This document shows, piece by piece, positions 13,652 through 21,362 of a DNA stretch of 24,432 nt; position 1 is the stretch's first letter; each line of letters begins with the position of its first letter. A model generated the notes under the pieces. It was given only the letters and a program-made list of their open reading frames with translations. It had not been told where the DNA came from and did no database searches. A program made the position numbers and the translations under genes. Origin of the DNA: RUG563 sp964549135 (GTDB taxonomy: Bacteria; Bacillota; Clostridia; Christensenellales; Aristaeellaceae); assembly GCA_964549135.1 (NCBI GenBank), contig CAZJUJ010000043.1, positions 1 through 24,432 of the forward strand. The letters are read 5' to 3'.

Positions 13652-14437
13652 TCAGCAGTCGAAAGTTCTTTCCGGCTTATAGTCGAAGCTGTTCTTTACG
13701 TTTCTCACAGCCCGCAGCAGCGGCTGCGCCTTGGTCGAGAGCGCGTCATGCTGTTCCACGCAGAGCCACATCACGCTGCCCAGGAAGGGGCCCATCATAC
13801 GCAGCAGCTTGGTATGGGTGCCGGTGCAAAGGAACAGGAAGGGGATTTTCAATTCCCGGCGCAGCAGCGTGCAGATACGCAGGTTTTCCATTTCCTCCTC
13901 ATCGCTGTTGGCGGCGGCCACGATCTTGGAAATGTCCGCCCCGCGCTCCTGATGGGCGTGGGCCATTTCCAATACCTGCTCTGCCGTCATGAAGCGATGG
14001 GTATGGCAGGACATGATCATCTCCCCGCCCTTTTCATGGATGGTATCCGCAAGGCGCTTCTGCTTATCAATGGCCTTCTGATTCCAGGTAAGCTCGCCCG
14101 GGGTGGGGTCATAATAATCGCCCATCACATCGCATAGATTGCCGCCCCATTCCAGGCCCTTGAGCAGAAATTCCGCCCGCTCCTCCTCGGTATGCTTTTC
14201 GCTGTAGGAGGAGCGATAATTGGTGATATAGACGGGCTTATCCTCCATATGGCGCAGGATGGATTGGATTGTTTCCTTCCTGCGATGCTCCATGGGCAGT
14301 TTGCACAGCTGAAAGCCAAAGGCCTCCGCCCCGTCATAGAGCGCATTGCGGACGGTGGCAATAATGGCCTCGGGATCGCTGGACTGAATCATGCAGGTCA
14401 TCAGCGGCTCGCTTCTGTTCAGAAAGGTAGGCTTCAT
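13652..14437 (-). CDS. type I 3-dehydroquinate dehydratase-like protein
   Basis: A 261-residue TIM-barrel protein of the class I dehydroquinase (AroD) family. The Schiff-base lysine is Lys171 in GADISKIVAAANS, and the general-base histidine is His145 in SCHTH. GPFLGS (216-221) and Gln238-Pro239 match the family's C-terminal substrate loop. The first-strand motif E-W-R-x-D, which binds substrate in true dehydroquinases, is replaced by GFQLC (41-45). The reaction may therefore be altered or act on a related cyclitol or keto acid. The gene follows the SDR gene by 15 nt with GGGAG upstream, so the two form an operon. Class I enzymes also act in quinate breakdown, which would suit an SDR partner, but this is inference. 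Confidence 0.7.
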   Translation of the reverse strand: MKPTFLNRSEPLMTCMIQSSDPEAIIATVRNALYDGAEAFGFQLCKLPMEHRRKETIQSILRHMEDKPVYITNYRSSYSEKHTEEERAEFLLKGLEWGGNLCDVMGDYYDPTPGELTWNQKAIDKQKRLADTIHEKGGEMIMSCHTHRFMTAEQVLEMAHAHQERGADISKIVAAANSDEEEMENLRICTLLRRELKIPFLFLCTGTHTKLLRMMGPFLGSVMWLCVEQHDALSTKAQPLLRAVRNVKNSFDYKPERTFDC

Positions 14438-14452
14438 TTTTTTCTTCTCCCT

Positions 14453-15205
14453 TCACTGGTGGGGCATCAGATTTCTGCCGCCGTCTATCAGGAAATTGCT
14501 GCCGGTAATAAAGGCCGCCTTGTCGGAGCAGAGATACAGGATCAGATCCACCACCTCCTGGGGCTCGGCGGCGCGGCCCATCAGGGTCTTCATATTGGCC
14601 ATGGCGGCGCGGGTAAGCACCGGGCCGGGAGAAACGCAGTTAACGCGGATATTGTATTTGCAGCCGTACTGGGCAAGGGAGGGGGTCACGCCGTTGATCA
14701 GCGCGCTCTTGGCCGCCGAATAGGCAATCGAGCCCGGGGACGGCTCAATGCCGGAAATGGAGCCCATATGGATGATCACGCCGCTGTTCTGCTTGGCCAT
14801 CTGCTGCATAACCACCTGATCCATATAAATCACGCCCCGGAGATTGATATCCAGGCCGAAATCATAGACCTCGATGGGCATATCCTTGAATTCATCATAC
14901 CGCTGCTTAAGCCGCGTGCAGGCCCCGCCGGCGCAGTTGATCAGGATATCGATGCGGCCAAAGGCATTTACTGCCGCGTCCCGGGCGGCGGTGACCTGGG
15001 CATAATCCCGGATATCGCAGGGGCAGCCGATCACATGCTCGCTGCCAAAGGCTTCCGCCATTTCGGCAACCGCCCGGTTCAGCCCCTCTTCGTTATAATC
15101 AACCAGCACAATATTCGCGCCTTCCCTGGCCAGGCATTGCCCGCTGAGCAGACCCATGCCGGATGCGCCGCCGGTAATCAGCGCTGTTTTCCCTTGAAAT
15201 TCCAT
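14453..15205 (-). CDS. SDR-family oxidoreductase
   Basis: Classical short-chain dehydrogenase of 250 residues. The NAD(P) motif TGGASGMG is near residues 12-19, NCAGG lies in the central strand, the catalytic Ser is in GSISG, and Tyr/Lys are in YSAAK. SPGPVLTRAAM and a C-terminal GSNFLIDGG are typical of FabG- and sugar-alcohol-dehydrogenase-like members. The start MEFQGKTALITGG is chosen over a frame extending 41 codons upstream, because AAGGAGG lies 7 nt before it and the extension would cover the promoter. It is the first gene of the operon with the dehydroquinase-like gene and is divergent from an AraC regulator. The substrate is unknown; a polyol or hydroxylated ring acid is plausible from context. 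Confidence 0.88.
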   Translation of the reverse strand: MEFQGKTALITGGASGMGLLSGQCLAREGANIVLVDYNEEGLNRAVAEMAEAFGSEHVIGCPCDIRDYAQVTAARDAAVNAFGRIDILINCAGGACTRLKQRYDEFKDMPIEVYDFGLDINLRGVIYMDQVVMQQMAKQNSGVIIHMGSISGIEPSPGSIAYSAAKSALINGVTPSLAQYGCKYNIRVNCVSPGPVLTRAAMANMKTLMGRAAEPQEVVDLILYLCSDKAAFITGSNFLIDGGRNLMPHQ

Positions 15206-15232
15206 TCGTATCCCTCCTTCTGTTGTATTTTC

Positions 15233-15261
15233 ATTATAAGCCTTGCAATTCTGAAATAAAA
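15233..15261 (-). promoter_or_regulatory. promoter of the SDR operon
   Basis: A perfect TATAAT (15233-15238) on the minus strand has only a poor -35 (TTTTAT, 15256-15261), as expected for an activator-dependent promoter. It overlaps the divergent AraC promoter. Confidence 0.55.
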
Positions 15262-15271
15262 GTATTATTCT
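15243..15271 (+). promoter_or_regulatory. promoter of the AraC-family gene
   Basis: TTGCAA (15243-15248), a 17-nt spacer and TATTCT (15266-15271) on the plus strand. It overlaps the SDR promoter, so the two probably compete. Confidence 0.45.
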
Positions 15272-15285
15272 ACTATTGTCGCTGG

Positions 15286-15311
15286 ATAAACCGGCACAAT
15301 AATCCGGCACA
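15286..15311. promoter_or_regulatory. tandem 13-bp repeats, candidate AraC operator
   Basis: ATAAACCGGCACA (15286-15298) and ATAATCCGGCACA (15299-15311) are adjacent direct repeats with 12 of 13 bases identical. They lie upstream of the SDR -35 box and overlap the start of the AraC transcript. AraC proteins usually bind direct half-sites of this kind. Confidence 0.55.
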
Positions 15312-15326
15312 GGAGGAAGAAAGGCC

Positions 15327-16109
15327 ATGGATCAGCCCCTGACGATGGCCCGCTGCATGCATTATTATTCCCGGGCCGATCAGCAGCCCGATTATACCAA
15401 TCTGCCACGGCCCTGGTTTTCTCTGGGATATATGGCGGCTGGCAGCGCGTTTTTCTTCTGCAATGGCCGGGAAACCCGCTGGCAGACGGGCGAAATGATT
15501 TTCGTTCCCCTGGAGTGCCGCTATCATGCCCGCTATGACGGCGTGCCGCATTCGGAATTCTATACCCTGCATTTTCATTTCCGCCCCTATGCCGAGCCCA
15601 TCGGCAATCGCACCTTCCCGCTGCAGGCGCTCCCTGCGCCCCGGGATGCGCTCCGCCATCTCCAGGCCATTCTCGCCGGGCAGGCCGATCCCGCCCGCGC
15701 CCTCCAGACGCTGGGACATATCTATACTCTGCTGGGCGATGTTTTTCCGCTCCTGAGCCGGGAGGAAACGCCGCCCGTGCATCCCCAGATCTGGCCCGCC
15801 GTTTCCTATATCAGCAGCCATTATGCCCAGCATATCACCATTGAAGAACTGGCCGCCCTCTGCCATATGAGCGTTTCCAATTTCCATAATCGCTTCCGCC
15901 AGGAAATGAAGCTGCCCCCCATCGCCTTCAAAAATAAACTCTGCATCTCTCAGGCTGCCCGTATCCTGGGCAGCGAATGCGATGCAAGCATCGAGGAAAT
16001 CTCCAGTAAACTGGGCTTCGAATCCTCCGCCTATTTCCGCCGTGTCTTCCGCCAGTATACCGGCTATTCCCCGCGGGAATTCAGAAACCGCGCCCTGAAT
16101 GAACTGTAG
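15327..16109 (+). CDS. AraC-family transcriptional regulator (cupin sensor)
   Basis: A 260-residue cytoplasmic regulator. Residues about 10-100 form a cupin-like effector domain (TGEMIFVPLECRYHA at 54-68 is the typical strand pair). The C terminus carries two helix-turn-helix motifs at about 171-193 (ITIEELAALCHMSVSNFHNRF) and 221-243 (SIEEISSKLGFESSAYFRRVF), followed by the family ending GYSPREFR. AGGAGG lies 10 nt before ATG. It is divergent from the SDR/dehydroquinase-like operon and probably regulates it, and perhaps itself, through the tandem repeats at 15286-15311. The ligand is unknown. Confidence 0.93.
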   Translation: MDQPLTMARCMHYYSRADQQPDYTNLPRPWFSLGYMAAGSAFFFCNGRETRWQTGEMIFVPLECRYHARYDGVPHSEFYTLHFHFRPYAEPIGNRTFPLQALPAPRDALRHLQAILAGQADPARALQTLGHIYTLLGDVFPLLSREETPPVHPQIWPAVSYISSHYAQHITIEELAALCHMSVSNFHNRFRQEMKLPPIAFKNKLCISQAARILGSECDASIEEISSKLGFESSAYFRRVFRQYTGYSPREFRNRALNEL

Positions 16110-16133
16110 GAGGCGGGAAGGAACGGGGATATT

Positions 16134-16170
16134 GCGGGAGGATGCTTTTGCGTCAAAAGCATCCTCCCGC
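16134..16170. repeat. palindrome copy R4
   Basis: Identical over all 37 bases to R1, with triloop CGT. Confidence 0.9.
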
Positions 16171-16205
16171 AATTATTCCCCCGTTCCCAGGTTTTCGGAG
16201 GGGGC

Positions 16206-16244
16206 GCGGGGGAACCACTTTTGACTCAAAAGTGGTTCCCTCGC
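16206..16244. repeat. palindrome copy R5
   Basis: Same as R2 except one C-to-T change in the right arm, which leaves a G-T wobble. Triloop ACT. Confidence 0.9.
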
Positions 16245-16279
16245 AAATATTCCCCGTCTTCCCCCGTTCCTTCTCCGTC

Positions 16280-18442
16280 CTACTCGTCCTCGTCCTCCAG
16301 ATATTCCACCAGCCTGGGCATATCCGCCGGGTTTTCGGGGGCGCCGCCCTTCTGGTAGGCGGAGGGCGTTACGCCCACAAACATTTTAAACGCCTTAATG
16401 AAATGGGAAATATTCGCATAGCCGCATTCCTTGCCGGTCTGGGTGACAGACATGCCCTGGCGCAGGCATTGCCGGGCGTAATCCATTTTCAGCTGCAATA
16501 CATAATCCTTATATTTAACGCCCAGAGAGGTGCGGAAGAGCCGGCTCAGATACCCCGCGGAAACATGGAATTCCTCCGCCAGCCGATCCAGGCTCAGATC
16601 ATTTTCCGTGTAATGCTCCCGCACATAATCCACCACCGAGTGGATCAGCTTTTTCTCGCTGCTATTATTATTCTCATGCATTTTCACATGCTCGCCGATG
16701 TAATCCAGAATATCCCGAATGCCGTCGCAGGCGATCCTGCAGTTCTGGGCGGTCAGCACCACGCTCAATTGGTGATGCGGCAGCGGAATCTGCATTTCAC
16801 TGGCGGTGGTTACCAGGATATTGAGCAGCTCGGTCAGGATATAGCGTTGCACCATCATCGAGCGCAGCATCCGCCCAAATTCCGCCTCGAAGAGGCCGAA
16901 AATCCGCTTGGCCTCATCCGTTTCGCCCAGCCGAATCGCGCCGATTATGCGGCTGAAATAGCGATGGGTATCATCGGTGGGGATATGGAATTGCCCCTCG
17001 TCATGAGCCAATAGATTATCGCATGCCTCGGCATAGCTGGCCGACAGCTTGTGGGGATCGCGATACAGCCAGCCATTGCCGATCATGTGATCAAGCTCCT
17101 GGCTGTCCATCAGCTCCCTGATCATATCCAGTGCCTCATTCTGATTGGCCTCATTCAGCATCGAAAGATGCTGGATCACATCAATATCCCCGGTTTTCTG
17201 ATCGATGGCGCAGTATAGCTGCAATTCCTCCATGGAAAGATCCTCGATCCGGGCCATCAGTTCCTTCTTTTCGTCCTCCGTCATATCCTCCTCAATGCGG
17301 ATGACGATCACGCCCACATGCCCGTTTTCCACCTCGATATTCATTTGCTCCAGCAGCTGCTTAATGGTATCGTTGTATTCGCCGCACAGAAGCAGATGCA
17401 GCGCCTGGGCCCGCAGATAATACATCTGCGCCTGGAAGAGCGCCTTCTGCTGCTGATCGCCCACGATGATATCATTCAGCTTTTTGGAAATATCGCTTAA
17501 TTCATTGACGGAATAGGCGGTGTCATGCCCCTCCTGATCCAATTGCTGCTTGATTTTCTTGATGGGCTTGGTATGGAAATGGGCCGCCGCCACGCTCACC
17601 GCCAGAATGCCCGCGCAGATCAGCAGCGCAAAGAGCGCCACCCGCCGATAGGAAAGCAGATTATTCATGTACCGGGAGGTATCAATCCGCAGGGTGATGG
17701 AAAAGCGGCCGCCGTTTGAAAGAATCTGGTATTCCTCCCCCGTTGCCTTCCCTTCCGCTTCCTGCCAATCATATAGCGCCCAATCCTTATAATAAACCGT
17801 GCCGTTGCTCAGCCCGCCGGATACGATCTGCCCCCGCTCCCGTAATTCATCCAGGGTCACGCAGAAGCAGAGATTGGCGCTGATAAAACGGCTGTTGATC
17901 TGCAGCGGATAGCAGAAGAGCCGCATCTCCTCCCCCAGGGGCAAAATGGTCTGCCGGGGCATGGAATTGAGGTTTTCGTAGAGCGCCGCCGCCTCTTCCG
18001 CCCCGATTTTTAAAACGCCGCTGGCATACAGGGAAAAATCATACACCGACGCCTTTCTGTATTTGACGGCATACACCCGCGGTTCCTCATGATAGAGCAG
18101 AAAATAATGCTCGGAAAACATGCCCGCGTTGGAATAGCGCAGAAATTCCTTGAGCATGATAAATTCGTTGTAATTGTTTTCCTTCAGCTTTTCATAGGGA
18201 TAGGCCATTTCGTTGGATACGCTGTAGGAAATCTGGGACATAACATCCATCTGGTTTTCCAGATCATTGACCACCATGGCGGCCTTCTTTTGCTCGCTCT
18301 CCAGGATGCTTTTTCCATACCCGGCCACAAAGAAATTGAACAGAAAGATGCCAAGCAGGGCGCAGAAAAATACCGCAATCCCAACATAGGTCATTAGATA
18401 ATTGGAAAATACGCTCAAAGACAGCTTCTTAATCTTCTTCAT
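16280..18442 (-). CDS. membrane-bound AraC-family sensor-regulator (YesS/YtdP-like)
   Basis: A 720-residue one-component regulator. TM1 (about 15-40) and TM2 (about 268-289) bound an extracellular sensor of roughly 225 residues. A cytoplasmic linker with HTKPIKKIKQQL just after TM2, an unrecognised middle region and a C-terminal AraC DNA-binding domain (about 596-700) follow. The helix-turn-helix units are LSLDRLAEEFHVSAGYLSRL and TQTGKECGYANISHFIKAF. Such proteins sense sugars or oligosaccharides outside the cell, or their binding protein, and activate nearby LplABC-type transporters. The gene lies 188 nt after the binding-protein gene, separated by a terminator, and has its own extended -10 promoter. 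GAGG precedes ATG. The tail is very acidic (EYLEDEDE). Confidence 0.92.
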   Translation of the reverse strand: MKKIKKLSLSVFSNYLMTYVGIAVFFCALLGIFLFNFFVAGYGKSILESEQKKAAMVVNDLENQMDVMSQISYSVSNEMAYPYEKLKENNYNEFIMLKEFLRYSNAGMFSEHYFLLYHEEPRVYAVKYRKASVYDFSLYASGVLKIGAEEAAALYENLNSMPRQTILPLGEEMRLFCYPLQINSRFISANLCFCVTLDELRERGQIVSGGLSNGTVYYKDWALYDWQEAEGKATGEEYQILSNGGRFSITLRIDTSRYMNNLLSYRRVALFALLICAGILAVSVAAAHFHTKPIKKIKQQLDQEGHDTAYSVNELSDISKKLNDIIVGDQQQKALFQAQMYYLRAQALHLLLCGEYNDTIKQLLEQMNIEVENGHVGVIVIRIEEDMTEDEKKELMARIEDLSMEELQLYCAIDQKTGDIDVIQHLSMLNEANQNEALDMIRELMDSQELDHMIGNGWLYRDPHKLSASYAEACDNLLAHDEGQFHIPTDDTHRYFSRIIGAIRLGETDEAKRIFGLFEAEFGRMLRSMMVQRYILTELLNILVTTASEMQIPLPHHQLSVVLTAQNCRIACDGIRDILDYIGEHVKMHENNNSSEKKLIHSVVDYVREHYTENDLSLDRLAEEFHVSAGYLSRLFRTSLGVKYKDYVLQLKMDYARQCLRQGMSVTQTGKECGYANISHFIKAFKMFVGVTPSAYQKGGAPENPADMPRLVEYLEDEDE

Positions 18443-18475
18443 ACGCCCTCTGTTATCTCAGCACTTTTTCCTGCA

Positions 18476-18504
18476 ATTATACCATGAATCGGCGGGAAAA
18501 ACAA
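18476..18504 (-). promoter_or_regulatory. promoter of the membrane AraC gene
   Basis: An extended -10 TGGTATAAT (TATAAT at 18476-18481) lies 17 nt from TTGTTT (18499-18504) on the minus strand. Confidence 0.75.
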
Positions 18505-18569
18505 GCCGCGCCATCATTCCCATACAAGGCAGAAAAATCCATAGCCCCCGCAGGGCCATGGGCGGATGC

Positions 18570-18613
18570 AAAAAGTTTGGCCGGGGCCACCCCGAGGGAT
18601 GACCCCGCCAAAC
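18570..18613 (-). terminator. terminator of the sugar-transport operon
   Basis: GTTTGGC (18575-18581 on the plus strand) and GCCAAAC (18607-18613) enclose further GGGGTCA/TGGCCCC and CCC/GGG pairs. A TTTTT tract follows on the minus strand. It stands 17 nt past the binding-protein stop and separates the operon from its regulator. Confidence 0.9.
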
Positions 18614-18630
18614 AGGGATTGAAACCGGGA

Positions 18631-20331
18631 TTACTTGGCCAGATTAGCGGCGAAGGAGGCATACGCGTCGGCATAGTATTCGACGTATTCGTCGGCGCCC
18701 AGCTTCCGCACCTCTTCCAGATAGGTATCGAATTCATCCAGAGAACGAGCGCCGGTGATGAACTTGGCGGTTTCATTCTCGATCTTGTCCTTCAGCACGG
18801 CTTCCAGCTCGATGATGCGATCGGTGGTATCTTCATCGAAGAAGAAGTTGATGGTGCTGATATCGGTGCGCAGATAGGGGGTGTATTCTTCGTAGGCATT
18901 GGTGCGATAGTAGAAGCCCGCGTTCATGGGATCCTTGGCCCAGGTTTCGGTCTTGTCTACATATTCCAGGCCGGACATGGTCTGCCGGTACCAGTCTTCC
19001 TCAACCACATAGCCCAGAGAGCCCATGGGGAAGCCAGCCACCTGCTCGCGCAGATACTGCACGGCGCCGGTCCACTTGTCGGGATAGGTCTCGCGGTCCA
19101 CGTCGCAGCGGCTGTACTTGTCATTCATGTACCAGCCGCCCCAGCCTTCCAGCATCAGTGCTTCGTTATTCTTGTGCGCGCCGACCCAGGCAGCGTTGGT
19201 GCCTTCACTGGTCATCATCCAGTCGCACCAGCGAACCAGCAGCTCGGGATATTCGGTCTTGGAGGAGATCAGGCAGCTGCCGAAGCTGATGTAGTTGGAG
19301 GCGACAGAGAAGGCTTCCTCGCAGTATTCAGAGGAAAGAACGGGCACGCTCTCGAAATCGAGATAGAAGTTGGGATCGCTGTTCAGGGCATAGCAGCGGT
19401 CGCCCAGCACGCCAATGCGCTTTTCGGCGGTCTGCGCCTGCAGCACGATGGTATCATTGGTGAAGTAATCCTTATCGATGATGCCGTCGTTGTAGAACTG
19501 GTTCATCAGGGTCAGGAAGGCCTTGTATTCTTCGTCAGCGCCGGGCAGCACCACTTCGCCGTTCCGCACGGTGATCTTCGCGCCGGTTTCTTCGTTGTGA
19601 TTGCGCACCTCATAGCCCATGGCACGGAGGATGATGGCGGCGGGATTGGTAACGCTCCAGGAGCCGGCCAGCGGGATCACGTCATCGCCCAGGGCCTTCA
19701 CCTTGTAGAGGTATTCCACCAGCTGATCCAGGGTGTGGGGCTTTTCGGTCATGCCCACTTCTTCCAGCATCTTCATGTTGATGGAGCCGATGCCGTAGAT
19801 TTCAGGGTTATCCTTGGCAATGATGTAGGGGAAGCAATAGATGGCGTCATTGGGCAGGGTGATGGTGGCGCGCAGATCGCTGTACTGCTCAAAGAGCTTG
19901 GTCATCTGGGGCGCCAGTTCGGGCGTCAGGTAGGGGGCCACATCCAGCAGCTGGCCTTCCACTACGCCGTAGTCATAGATCTGGGAGGGGCCCAGCCGCG
20001 CGCCCAGGATCATGTCGGGCAGGTCATCGGCGGCAAAGGTCAGGGTGATGTATTCTTCGCGGTTGGTGACCTGGGTCACGTTGAAATGCACGTTGAAGAC
20101 CTGATCCATCATCTGCCAGAAATAGCGGGAATAGGGATCAACGCTGAAATCGGTTTCCACAACGATGGCCACATCGATGTTTACCTTATCCTTGTAGCCA
20201 TCCTTCACCAGGGGGTAATAGGTTTCGGAGAGATTCAGGTACTCGGGGTAGGTGGCTTCAGCGCTGGCGAAGCTGGCAAGAGAGAGCAGCATCATCGCAG
20301 CCAGAAGCAGGGCAACGAGCTTCTTGGACAT
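18631..20331 (-). CDS. extracellular sugar-binding protein of ABC transporter (LplA/LipO type)
   Basis: A 566-residue solute-binding protein of the large (over 500 residues) family that partners LplB/LplC permeases and binds oligosaccharides. The signal peptide has a hydrophobic core LVALLLAAMMLLSLASFA and a likely cleavage after ASA (22-24). There is no lipobox cysteine, unlike most Gram-positive binding proteins. LTFAADDLPDMIL is the conserved segment near the start of the mature domain. The start at 20331 is chosen because AGGAGGT lies 7 nt upstream and the signal peptide begins there. A frame extending 18 codons upstream runs through the intergenic hairpin. Codon choice favours C-ending codons more than its neighbours, suggesting high expression. 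No ATPase gene is present; such systems often use a shared MsmX-like ATPase. Confidence 0.93.
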   Translation of the reverse strand: MSKKLVALLLAAMMLLSLASFASAEATYPEYLNLSETYYPLVKDGYKDKVNIDVAIVVETDFSVDPYSRYFWQMMDQVFNVHFNVTQVTNREEYITLTFAADDLPDMILGARLGPSQIYDYGVVEGQLLDVAPYLTPELAPQMTKLFEQYSDLRATITLPNDAIYCFPYIIAKDNPEIYGIGSINMKMLEEVGMTEKPHTLDQLVEYLYKVKALGDDVIPLAGSWSVTNPAAIILRAMGYEVRNHNEETGAKITVRNGEVVLPGADEEYKAFLTLMNQFYNDGIIDKDYFTNDTIVLQAQTAEKRIGVLGDRCYALNSDPNFYLDFESVPVLSSEYCEEAFSVASNYISFGSCLISSKTEYPELLVRWCDWMMTSEGTNAAWVGAHKNNEALMLEGWGGWYMNDKYSRCDVDRETYPDKWTGAVQYLREQVAGFPMGSLGYVVEEDWYRQTMSGLEYVDKTETWAKDPMNAGFYYRTNAYEEYTPYLRTDISTINFFFDEDTTDRIIELEAVLKDKIENETAKFITGARSLDEFDTYLEEVRKLGADEYVEYYADAYASFAANLAK

Positions 20332-20359
20332 GGGGTTACCTCCTATTTTTTTATTATCA

Positions 20360-20382
20360 AGCGGCGGCAGGCTGCCCCCGCT
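20360..20382 (-). other. intercistronic hairpin before the binding-protein gene
   Basis: AGCGGCGGCA (20360-20369) pairs with TGCCCCCGCT (20373-20382) with one mismatch and a 3-nt loop. It lies in the 66-nt gap between permease and binding-protein genes. An A-rich stretch rather than a T run follows, so it is more likely an mRNA processing or stability element than a terminator. Confidence 0.55.
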
Positions 20383-20397
20383 CAATATCGATGGGAT

Positions 20398-21339
20398 TTA
20401 TCCCTTCACCGCGCCAATCATCACGCCCTTGACAAAATACTTCTGCACGAAGGGATAGAGGGCCAGCAGCGGGAAGCTGGCGATGAAGATAATGGAATAC
20501 TTCATGGATTCGGCAAGATAGGTAAGCCTCAGGGCCTGCTGATAGGCGTCCTCATCCGCCGAGCCCACCTCAATATTCTGGAATGCATTGGAGGCATTGA
20601 TCAGAATATCGCGCAGCACCAGCTGCAGGGGATACAGGCTCTGATCCCGGATATAGAGCAGCGCGTTATAATAGCTGTTCCAGGTGCCCGATGCCACAAA
20701 CAGCGCGATAACCGCGATGATGGAGCCGGAAAGGGGCAGGGCGATCCGGAAAAAGCAGGTGAATTCATTGGCCCCGTCGATCTCCGCCGCCTCATAGAGC
20801 GATTCGGGAATGGAGGTGGAAAAATAGGTGCGGGCCACGATCATGTTGTAGCAGCTGGTGGCCGTCAGGATCAGCGACCAGCGGGTATTGAGCAGCCCAA
20901 ATTCCTTGTACATCAGATACGTCGGCACCATGCCGCCCCCAAAGAACATGGTAATCAGGAAGAAAAGATTGAAGATATGCCGCCCGGGCAGATGCTGCTT
21001 GGCCAATACATAGGAGCAGGGAATGGTGATGCACAGGCTGTAGGTCACATAGATGATGGTATTGATGATGGAATTCTTGTAGCCCACCCAGATGGAGCCG
21101 GTGCCGATCACATAGCTGTAGGATTCCAGGGAGAAATTCACCGGCCAGAGAAATACCCGGCCATTGACCACATCAAAGGGATCGGAAAGCGAGGCAATGA
21201 CGACGAAATACAAAGGATAAATCATGATCAGCGTGATCAGAAGCAGAATCGCATGAACAACGAAATTGAATACCCGGTCGGAGTGGGTCTCCCTGACGAT
21301 ATTATTTTTCTTCAGCGCCTTGGCTGCATGCTCGGCCAT
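20398..21339 (-). CDS. sugar ABC transporter permease, LplC/YtcP type
   Basis: Inner-membrane permease of 313 residues with about six hydrophobic segments; the first is near 25-50 (VVHAILLLITLIMIYPLYFVV). The cytoplasmic EAA loop that docks to the ATPase reads EAAEIDGANEFTCFFRIALP. The family ending with PFVQKYFVKGVMIGAVKG is nearly diagnostic of this permease class. AGGAGG lies 8 nt upstream of ATG, and the gene starts 23 nt after the LplB-type gene. It pairs with that permease to form the channel for an oligosaccharide or modified sugar. The substrate is not readable from sequence. Confidence 0.95.
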   Translation of the reverse strand: MAEHAAKALKKNNIVRETHSDRVFNFVVHAILLLITLIMIYPLYFVVIASLSDPFDVVNGRVFLWPVNFSLESYSYVIGTGSIWVGYKNSIINTIIYVTYSLCITIPCSYVLAKQHLPGRHIFNLFFLITMFFGGGMVPTYLMYKEFGLLNTRWSLILTATSCYNMIVARTYFSTSIPESLYEAAEIDGANEFTCFFRIALPLSGSIIAVIALFVASGTWNSYYNALLYIRDQSLYPLQLVLRDILINASNAFQNIEVGSADEDAYQQALRLTYLAESMKYSIIFIASFPLLALYPFVQKYFVKGVMIGAVKG

Positions 21340-21362
21340 TTGTTTTTCCTCCTTTCCTTCTC

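Larger units (their letters stand above)
16120..16250. repeat. compact palindrome pair E2 between convergent genes
   Basis: R4 and R5 lie 35 bp apart with no long inner arms. The R4 stem extends outward: GGAACGGGG (16120-16128) pairs with CCCCGTTCC (16179-16187). The pair sits between the AraC gene (ends 16109) and the two-TM regulator (ends 16280), where no standard U-tract terminator is visible. GGTTTTCGGAGGGGGCGC before R5 matches the right half of E1. Confidence 0.7.

Noticed and set aside
13382..14137. 251-codon plus-strand frame through element E1 and the dehydroquinase-like gene
   Set aside because: It translates palindromic repeats and then the wrong strand of a conserved gene. Similar frames through R4-R7 were dropped for the same reason.
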